Shown here: piece by piece, positions 41,856 to 46,705 of the stretch
Layout of the letters: each line of letters begins with the position of its first letter
How positions within the stretch are numbered: position 1 is the first letter of the stretch
Origin: Planctomycetota bacterium
Lineage (GTDB): Bacteria; Planctomycetota; Planctomycetia; Gemmatales; Gemmataceae
Assembly (NCBI GenBank): GCA_016177925.1
Contig: JACOUH010000174.1
Span: 1 to 46,705, forward strand
Direction of reading: 5' to 3'
Length of the DNA stretch: 46,705 nucleotides
Made by a program: the position numbers and the translations under genes
Notes under the pieces: model-generated
Seen by the model: only the letters and a program-made list of their open reading frames with translations
Told to the model about the DNA's origin: nothing
Database searches by the model: none

Positions 41856-42674
41856 ATGGATGAGCAACGACCCTGGCACCAACTGTTCGGGCTGTCCTGG
41901 GAGGACTTCTGCCGGGGCACTCCGGTGCGAGTGGAGCGCGAGAAGGACCTGTCGCACCGGCAGCAGCTGCTCGACCTGGTCCTCCTCCGCGCCGAGGGCG
42001 GTCCGTTGCCGCGCCGGCCTCCCGACGGCTTCGAGGAGCTGGCGGCGCACAACCTGGTCAGCTTCAAGTCGTACCAGGAGGCGCTGGATGGCTGGGCCCT
42101 GAACGAGCTAGTCGGGCATTATGTAAATTATCGCAAGCAGGCCAGCCCGACCATGCAGGACCTACTCCCCGAGGCGGACTTCCGGCTGTTCGCAGTGTGC
42201 GTGCGCTTCCCCCGTGCCCTGGCGGGGCAGGGAGCGCTGGAAGCGATCCAGGAGGGCGTGTACGCGGTCCGGCACTTCACGGGAGTGATCCGGGTGGTGG
42301 TGATCCATGAGCTGCCGCGGGCGGAGCATAACGCCATGCTCCACCTGTTCAGCGCCAACCAGGAATTGGCCGAGTACGGCGCCCGCCACTACCGGCCGCA
42401 CTCGGCGGAGACCAGCACGCTGCTGCACCAATTGTTCGAGCGCTACCAGAAGGAGGGACTGCCCATGTGGAAGAACCTGGAAGAGTTGGCCCGCGAGACA
42501 CGCAAGGAAATCTTGCAGAAAGCCTCCCCGAAGGAACTCCTTGAGATGCTGACGGCCGAGCAGCGCCTGGAGGGACTGACGGCGGACGACCTCCTGCAAG
42601 CCCTGTCGCCGGAGCTGCGGGCGGCGCTGGCGCGACGGCTGAAGGACGACGAGACGTCCGAGCGCCCTGAATAA
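41856..42674 (+). CDS. Rpn-like PD-(D/E)XK nuclease/transposase-family protein
   Basis: ATG 41856 begins 'MDEQRPWHQLFGLSWEDFC'. The 272-residue product has 'VRVEREKDLSHRQQLLDLVL', 'LVSFKSYQEALDGWALNELV', 'HYVNYRKQASPTMQDLLPEA' and 'GVYAVRHFTGVIRVVVIHEL', then charged helical repeats ('EQRLEGLTADDLLQAL'). The E/D...LVSFKS layout suits a PD-(D/E)XK core. This is a paralogue-rich family in Gemmata-type genomes, related to Rpn recombination-promoting nucleases. Native role unknown. A partial copy of its tail follows. Confidence 0.75.
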   Translation: MDEQRPWHQLFGLSWEDFCRGTPVRVEREKDLSHRQQLLDLVLLRAEGGPLPRRPPDGFEELAAHNLVSFKSYQEALDGWALNELVGHYVNYRKQASPTMQDLLPEADFRLFAVCVRFPRALAGQGALEAIQEGVYAVRHFTGVIRVVVIHELPRAEHNAMLHLFSANQELAEYGARHYRPHSAETSTLLHQLFERYQKEGLPMWKNLEELARETRKEILQKASPKELLEMLTAEQRLEGLTADDLLQALSPELRAALARRLKDDETSERPE

Positions 42675-42778
42675 GACGTCCCAGGGAGGACACACGACCA
42701 GGTCCGGCTTTTTTGGAGTTTCTACCTGTACCGACTGCGGGAACCTAATTCCCCTATCCAGAAGGTCGAAGAGACCAA

Positions 42779-42976
42779 ATGGAGGGGCTACCTATGTGGA
42801 AGAATCTGGAAGAGTTGGCCCGCGAGACACGCAAGGAAATCTTGCAGAAAGCCTCCCCCGAGGAGCGCCTGGAGGGGCTGACGGCCGACGACCTCCTGGA
42901 AGCCTTGCCGCCGGAAGTACGGGCGGCCCTGGCGCAACGGCTGAAGGACGATGAGGCGTCCGCGCGTCCGGAATGA
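42779..42976 (+). pseudogene. Duplicated C-terminal fragment of the Rpn-like gene
   Basis: The 65-residue frame 'MEGLPMWKNLEELARETRKE', 'ILQKASPEERLEGLTADDLL' repeats residues about 202-272 of the upstream gene with a 9-residue deletion and a few substitutions. DNA identity is high. It has an ATG but no catalytic part, so it is a partial tandem duplication rather than an independent gene, although expression as a small helical protein is possible. Confidence 0.75.
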
Positions 42977-43010
42977 GCCGATTTATCCCCGTGAGGGGAT
43001 AAATCGGCTC
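42975..43010. terminator. Perfect 16-bp hairpin, bidirectional terminator candidate
   Basis: GAGCCGATTTATCCCC (42975-42990) pairs exactly with 42995-43010 around a GTGA loop. It lies between the convergent Rpn-tail fragment and the surface protein gene. There is no T-run; its AT-rich centre is unlike the surrounding DNA. Confidence 0.65.
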
Positions 43011-43050
43011 CACAGGGGTCTCGAATGATGCCCCTTTCGTTTCCCGGCGC

Positions 43051-44955
43051 TCAGAGGCCGAAGAGGAAGGCCAGGTCGAGGGCGCCCAGGTCGGTGATCT
43101 TGTCGGCGGTGCCGGCGAAGAACCAGTCCGAGCCAGCCGAGCCGGTCAGCGTGTCGCGGGCGGCGTCGTTGAAGACGGTCTGGCCGCTCCCCTGGTCCAG
43201 CAGGAAGTTAGCGGCGAGGGTTCCAGGACCGGCGCTGGCATTGGTGCCGGTCAGACCTACTCCGTCACGCCCGTTGCCCAAGGGGTGGGAGCCTGTGATA
43301 TCGGTGCCGATGAGATTCCCTTCGATCACGTTCCCTGACCCTTCACCGTCCACGCCATTGACCCCGTTGGCCGAAATGACATTGCCCAAGCCAGGCAACG
43401 TGCCACCGATCGTGATCTGGGTGTTTTGAATTTCGTTGATCACCACCCCGTCCGACCCGTTGCCCAAGGCCCTGGTCCCCGTAGCATCGGTTCCGATCCG
43501 GTTGCCTTGCACCACCACCCTTTGCGCGGTTCCTTCAATCAGAAGGCCATCGCCGGTGTTTCCCGACATGACGTTTCCCAAACCGTTTGCCCCTCCGATG
43601 GTGTTGTCTGAAGACTGGACGATGACACCATTGACGTTGGGCAGAGCCGTCTGCCCGCTGATATCGGTGCCAATGAAGTTCCCGAACACCTTGTTGCTGC
43701 CCTCGTCGACCAGGCTGACGCCGCTGACATTGCCGGAGATGAGATTCCCCGCTCCGGTTAACAGTCCTCCGCTCAGGGAACTCGCCCCACCGATGGTATT
43801 GCCGGAGGAACTGTCGCGGGTTTCTACTCCAGCCGAGCCATTCCCCAGTCGTTGGACGCCGAAAACGTCGGTGCCAAGGAAGTTCCCTTCCACCAACGTT
43901 CCCGTCGTCACGCGAAGCATGATGGCATCACCCGCGTTGCCCGAGATCACATTGCGCGCTCCTGCTGTCGTGCCGCCGATCGTGGTGTTCGTCGCCTGAT
44001 ACGTCTCCACCCCACTGCCGCCGTTGCCCAGGGCACGGGCCCCTGAAGCATCGGTACCGATAAAGTTCCCTTTGATGACATTTCCCAAGGCGGAGAAGAT
44101 GGAGATGCCGACGCCCGAGAAAAAGTGGGGGCCCGTAGTCGTGCCTGCGATTAGGTTCCGGTCCGCCGGGCTTGTTCCTCCAATCAGGTTGTTGTCCGAG
44201 CCGATGTTCACGCTGCCGAAGGCATTGCCCAGAGCGAGAGTACCGGAGACGTCCGTGCCGATAAAGTTGCCGGCCACGCTGTGACTGCCCGCCCCGGACA
44301 AGACGATTGCCCCACTGAAACCGCGATTGATGACCAACCCCTGAACCGTGCTGGCACTTGCCTGAAGGTTGAGGCCGATTCCCGTCGCGCTGACTGTGTT
44401 TCCATTGAGTTCGATACGCAGCACGGCATTGTCGCCATTCGGAAGGGTGTTCGCGGAAGCCCCCGACTGGCTGTAGCCGTCGATTACGACCGGCTCGGTG
44501 ATGGTCGGCAGGGAAGAAGCCGGCTGGATGGACCACCAGCTGTGTCTCCAGTCCGGGTCGATGTCGGCGATCTGGCTGTCATCCGTTGCGGTAGTCTCGG
44601 CGACGACCGCTCCCGCGACGCCCGGGGCGTGGTTGTCCTGGTAGTACAGGTGTTTGATGGCGTCGGGGTGGTCTGGGTCCGAGGCAGGGATGGCGAACTG
44701 AATCAGGTCCGGATTGGCCGCGGTCCCCGTGGCGGCGGTATTCGCATCGATGATCGCCTGCCGCAGCGAGCCGGGGCCGCTGTCGAGAGTGTTGAGCACG
44801 GTGAAGATGGTCGGCACCGTCCGATCTTCCAGCCGTTCGACGTCCAGGCGGCGTGGCGCGAGTCGGCGGCGAGCTTCGCGGCGGGCCTGGCGGCGGCGAG
44901 TGCCATTGGGGGACAGGGACAGGAGCAGAGCGAGCAGCAGGGACGAGAGCGACAT
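43051..44955 (-). CDS. Planctomycete surface protein with parallel beta-helix repeats
   Basis: ATG 44955 follows AAGGAG. The 634-residue product has an N-terminal segment 'RRRLAPRRLDVERLEDRTVP', the LExLEDRxxP motif typical of planctomycete exported surface proteins. Then come many repeats of the form 'GNFIGTDVSGTLALGN' with 'NxIGG' and 'NVISGN' turns, i.e. a right-handed beta-helix. It closes with 'GSAGSDWFFAGTADKI' and 'DLGALDLAFLFGL', a C-terminal segment also found in the remnant at 41534-41705. Beta-helices of this type act in adhesion or carbohydrate binding; neither is shown here. Confidence 0.85.
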   Translation of the reverse strand: MSLSSLLLALLLSLSPNGTRRRQARREARRRLAPRRLDVERLEDRTVPTIFTVLNTLDSGPGSLRQAIIDANTAATGTAANPDLIQFAIPASDPDHPDAIKHLYYQDNHAPGVAGAVVAETTATDDSQIADIDPDWRHSWWSIQPASSLPTITEPVVIDGYSQSGASANTLPNGDNAVLRIELNGNTVSATGIGLNLQASASTVQGLVINRGFSGAIVLSGAGSHSVAGNFIGTDVSGTLALGNAFGSVNIGSDNNLIGGTSPADRNLIAGTTTGPHFFSGVGISIFSALGNVIKGNFIGTDASGARALGNGGSGVETYQATNTTIGGTTAGARNVISGNAGDAIMLRVTTGTLVEGNFLGTDVFGVQRLGNGSAGVETRDSSSGNTIGGASSLSGGLLTGAGNLISGNVSGVSLVDEGSNKVFGNFIGTDISGQTALPNVNGVIVQSSDNTIGGANGLGNVMSGNTGDGLLIEGTAQRVVVQGNRIGTDATGTRALGNGSDGVVINEIQNTQITIGGTLPGLGNVISANGVNGVDGEGSGNVIEGNLIGTDITGSHPLGNGRDGVGLTGTNASAGPGTLAANFLLDQGSGQTVFNDAARDTLTGSAGSDWFFAGTADKITDLGALDLAFLFGL

Positions 44956-45007
44956 GGCGCAGATCTCCTTCGAGGCGGCGGTCTGCGATACAATACAAGC
45001 ATCATTG

Positions 45008-45084
45008 CTCCAGGCGCGCAGACCGGGCGCCGGGACGATGCCGGGCCGGTGAGGGTCTTGCTTGGCCGCGAGGACTCACCGGCT
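45008..45084. repeat. About 77-bp direct repeat, left copy
   Basis: Begins GCGCGCAGACCGGGCGCCGG-like at 45014 and ends in a hairpin GCCGGTGAG...CTCACCGGC. The right copy at 45723-45800 is about 88% identical by eye. The copies bracket a two-gene cassette. Confidence 0.8.
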
Positions 45085-45199
45085 GTTTTTCATCGCCTGT
45101 TCCTGTTGTCCGTGATCGATCCGGCACGGGTTGCCCGCGCCCGTTGTTCTCGGTACACTCCAATAGCAGACGTATCCGGCCTTTTCCGGAGCTTGAACC

Positions 45200-45400
45200 A
45201 TGCGAGCTATCCGCATTCCCGACGAGCACTGGGGCAAAGTGTGGCGAGCGCTGGTCGCCTCGGGCCCCCTCGCTTGCATCGGTCCGGAGCCGATTTATCT
45301 GGTAAGCGACCGCCAGCTCCGCATGCTGCGCCGCAAGAAACTTCCCTTTGAGTTGGTGCCTCTACGTGACGGTCGCAAGGCAGGCCGGAACCATGGCTAG
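45200..45400 (+). CDS. Small hypothetical protein of a two-gene cassette
   Basis: ATG 45200 follows GGAG. The 66-residue product reads 'MRAIRIPDEHWGKVWRALVA' and 'PEPIYLVSDRQLRMLRRKKL'. Its last codons overlap the next gene by 8 bp. No known family. The N-terminus looks like a small alpha/beta domain and the C-terminus is basic. Confidence 0.6.
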   Translation: MRAIRIPDEHWGKVWRALVASGPLACIGPEPIYLVSDRQLRMLRRKKLPFELVPLRDGRKAGRNHG

Positions 45401-45719
45401 GGCGGCCCGTCGTTACGACCTTTATCTCCCGCTGACCGACAACGACGGTCGGCCGATCGCTGAGGACGTATTCAAGAGCGTGCAACGCCGCCTGCTGACC
45501 CGGTTCGGCGGCCTGACCGCCCAGCAACGCGCATTTCCTTTGGAAGGAATCTGGCAAGGCAGCACGCGGCTCTACCTCGATCTCGTCATTATCATGACCG
45601 TCCTGGACTTCCGCCGTCAGGGGAGCACCCGCTTCATCGCCCAACTCAAACAGGCCCTGCTCAGGGAATTCGAGCAACTCGAGATCCTCATCACCGAACA
45701 GCCGTTGCGGGTTCATTAA
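45393..45719 (+). CDS. Small hypothetical protein of a two-gene cassette
   Basis: The 108-residue product starts 'MARAARRYDLYLPLTDNDGR' and has 'VFKSVQRRLLTRFGGLTAQQ' and 'LYLDLVIIMTVLDFRRQGST' with 'LREFEQLEILITEQPLRVH'. The pattern 'YDLYLPL.DN.G....E....V...L...FGG.T' is similar in layout to the small protein at 5400-5717 ('RPFGGMTNEGAVTGYW', 'YVEVSGYDGVQIL'), suggesting one superfamily. The 8-bp overlap with the first gene marks an operon. Confidence 0.65.
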   Translation: MARAARRYDLYLPLTDNDGRPIAEDVFKSVQRRLLTRFGGLTAQQRAFPLEGIWQGSTRLYLDLVIIMTVLDFRRQGSTRFIAQLKQALLREFEQLEILITEQPLRVH

Positions 45720-45722
45720 CCT

Positions 45723-45800
45723 CTCCTGGCGCGCAGACCGGGCGCCGGGGCGATGCCGGGCCGGTGAGGGCGTTGCTTGGCGGCATGACCTCACCGGCCG
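45723..45800. repeat. About 77-bp direct repeat, right copy
   Basis: Matches 45008-45084 in order, including the GCGCGCAGACCGGGCGCCGG-like start and the hairpin with CCGGTGAGGG and CTCACCGG. It begins 4 bp after the second cassette gene stops. Confidence 0.8.
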
Positions 45801-46005
45801 CCTTTGTTCTCGAAGAGCCTCTTCCCGCCCGGCGTCAGCGCCCTTGCCCGCGGCCTCGCGGAGGGCGTGGACGTCTCGCCATAGCTCCTGCCACTGCCGT
45901 CCTTCGGCCTTGGCCGCGCTCATGGGCCGTAGAAAGTTCAGCGCCTTCGAGCGCGTGCCGGGTCTCACACGCTACGCACCGGTTTGAATCCCCAGGCTTC
46001 CCCGC
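45801..46005. other. Gene-poor stretch with a possible minus-strand remnant
   Basis: On the minus strand 45830-45968 reads 'ALNFLRPMSAAKAEGRQWQE' and 'LWRDVHALREAAGK', which resembles the tail of planctomycete kinase/TPR proteins but is not connected to a gene start. No other feature is seen. Confidence 0.25.
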
Positions 46006-46659
46006 TCACGGCACTTTCTTGGGCGGCGGCACTCGCTTGGACTGTGGCGGCTCCTTGATGCCCAACACTTCATCGGCTTCCGCGCGGAGCTGCCGCAGGG
46101 TGTAGCTGTGCCGGTTTCGATTCTTCTGGCTCATCCACTGCACACCCTGGTCGTAATAGTCTTTGGCCCGATCCTTTTCGCCCAGTTTCCAGTGAATCAT
46201 GGCCAGGAGCAGGTATTCCCAGGCATTCCCCTGGCCTTTCAGCTCCAGGCCCTTTTTCATGACTTGCCGCGCCGCCAGCCAGTTACCGTTGCGAAAATGG
46301 GCCCAGCCCAGGTACATCCAGTGGTTGGATGCTTCGGGAGCGAGCTCGACGGCTCGCGTGGCCAAGCGGAGGGCTTCGACAGGGTCGCGTAGCTCCGGAT
46401 CGATGCAAATGATCAGAAACGCGGCGAAGTCACTATGCGCCCGCCCGTCCGGTTCAATTTCCAGGCGGTGCTGAAACTGCTCGACAGCACGGCGCAGATA
46501 AGCCCTGGCTTCAGACCTTTGCCCCTGATGGAAAAGGACCCTTCCCAGGTGCTCAAGACAGGCGGAGTAGACCCATTGAATCCCTAACGCGGCAAAGCCG
46601 CAACCACAGAGGACAAACAAGCATGGCGTTCTGCTGTCAGAATGGTGTTGTTGAGGCAC
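46006..46659 (-). CDS. TPR-repeat protein, 5' end probably replaced by an insertion sequence
   Basis: The C-terminal 180 or so residues form TPR repeats: 'HLGRVLFHQGQRSEARAYLR', 'ALRLATRAVELAPEASNHWM', 'AHFRNGNWLAARQVMKKGLE' and 'IHWKLGEKDRAKDYYDQGVQ'. This matches the tail of planctomycete serine/threonine-kinase or WD40/TPR proteins. The first 25-30 residues ('MPQQHHSDSRTPCLFVLC', starting at GTG 46659) lie in the palindromic DNA at the right edge and are unlike the rest, so the natural N-terminus has likely been cut off near 46590. Confidence 0.6.
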   Translation of the reverse strand: MPQQHHSDSRTPCLFVLCGCGFAALGIQWVYSACLEHLGRVLFHQGQRSEARAYLRRAVEQFQHRLEIEPDGRAHSDFAAFLIICIDPELRDPVEALRLATRAVELAPEASNHWMYLGWAHFRNGNWLAARQVMKKGLELKGQGNAWEYLLLAMIHWKLGEKDRAKDYYDQGVQWMSQKNRNRHSYTLRQLRAEADEVLGIKEPPQSKRVPPPKKVP

Positions 46660-46680
46660 CCTCTGGAGCAGAACGCCATG
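46622..46680. repeat. 14-bp inverted repeat at the putative insertion-sequence edge
   Basis: CATGGCGTTCTGCT (46622-46635) and AGCAGAACGCCATG (46667-46680) are exact reverse complements, 31 nt apart. The right arm contains the ATG of the following partial frame, and GGAG lies at its border, so the hairpin could hide that ribosome site. Confidence 0.6.
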
Positions 46681-46705
46681 AAGACCCTTCTCCGCTTCGT
46701 CGTCA
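46678..46705 (+). CDS. Possible start of an insertion-sequence transposase (3' partial)
   Basis: ATG 46678 preceded by GGAG opens 'MKTLLRFVV' and runs off the window. Assignment as a transposase rests only on the inverted repeat and on the interrupted neighbour gene. Confidence 0.3.

Noticed and set aside
45975-46000. A tRNA T-arm-like stretch (GGTTTGAATCCCC)
   Set aside because: The loop lacks the TTCRA consensus and no matching acceptor, D-arm or anticodon arm is found upstream or downstream.

Overview
This window looks like a chromosomal segment of a large-genome planctomycete, most likely Gemmataceae. The support is the gene content: a PVC-type heme-binding dehydrogenase, a DUF1501 protein with a Tat-like leader, a YXWGXW-type secreted protein, a beta-helix surface protein with an 'LEDRTVP' N-terminal motif, an Rpn-like transposase/nuclease of a paralogue-rich type, high GC, and several families of intergenic palindromes. 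No rRNA or tRNA gene was recognised.

Layout. (1) 1-3213: 3' part of a PVC dehydrogenase/HEAT/cytochrome gene whose tail runs into foreign DNA. (2) About 3050-6854: a decayed defence island with a fragment of a DNA-phosphorothioation-associated methyltransferase (nonsense codon), a HIT protein, a frameshifted DndB-like DGQHR gene, two small genes and a frameshifted DUF3037-like gene. (3) 7069-10660: DUF1501 and YXWGXW proteins. (4) 10934-19684: a glutathione peroxidase gene cut in two by an apparent integrative element of about 8.18 kb. The element is bounded by an 11-bp direct repeat and carries a large serine recombinase at its right end. Removing it restores the peroxidase reading frame exactly. 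(5) 19945-26743: a three-gene operon with a PilM-like actin-fold protein and two large single-pass membrane proteins, closed by a strong terminator. (6) 26794-33577: a prenyltransferase-like protein, then an operon of an ABC ATPase with an internal deletion, a large FtsX-type permease, a small membrane protein, a small conserved protein and a PhnD-like protein. (7) 33613-39932, minus strand: two secreted proteins, an ABC-2 exporter pair, a LUD-domain protein and a coiled-coil protein. (8) 40307-46705: a secreted proline-rich protein, repeat-rich DNA, gene remnants and partial duplications, a beta-helix surface protein, a two-gene cassette between direct repeats, a TPR protein and the probable edge of an insertion sequence.

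The most interesting region is the 8.18-kb element. Its left and right ends are the two halves of one gene. Its reconstructed joint site has near-symmetrical arms of the kind expected for a serine-integrase attachment site. It also carries a second serine recombinase beside a MerR-like regulator, a toxin/antitoxin-like pair, several zinc-binding small proteins and a cluster of three roughly 40-bp repeats. Its cargo shows no obvious replication, conjugation or capsid gene, so its mode of mobility is open.

Limits: all family assignments come from reading motifs without database searches. Frameshifts could be sequencing or assembly errors rather than real lesions.
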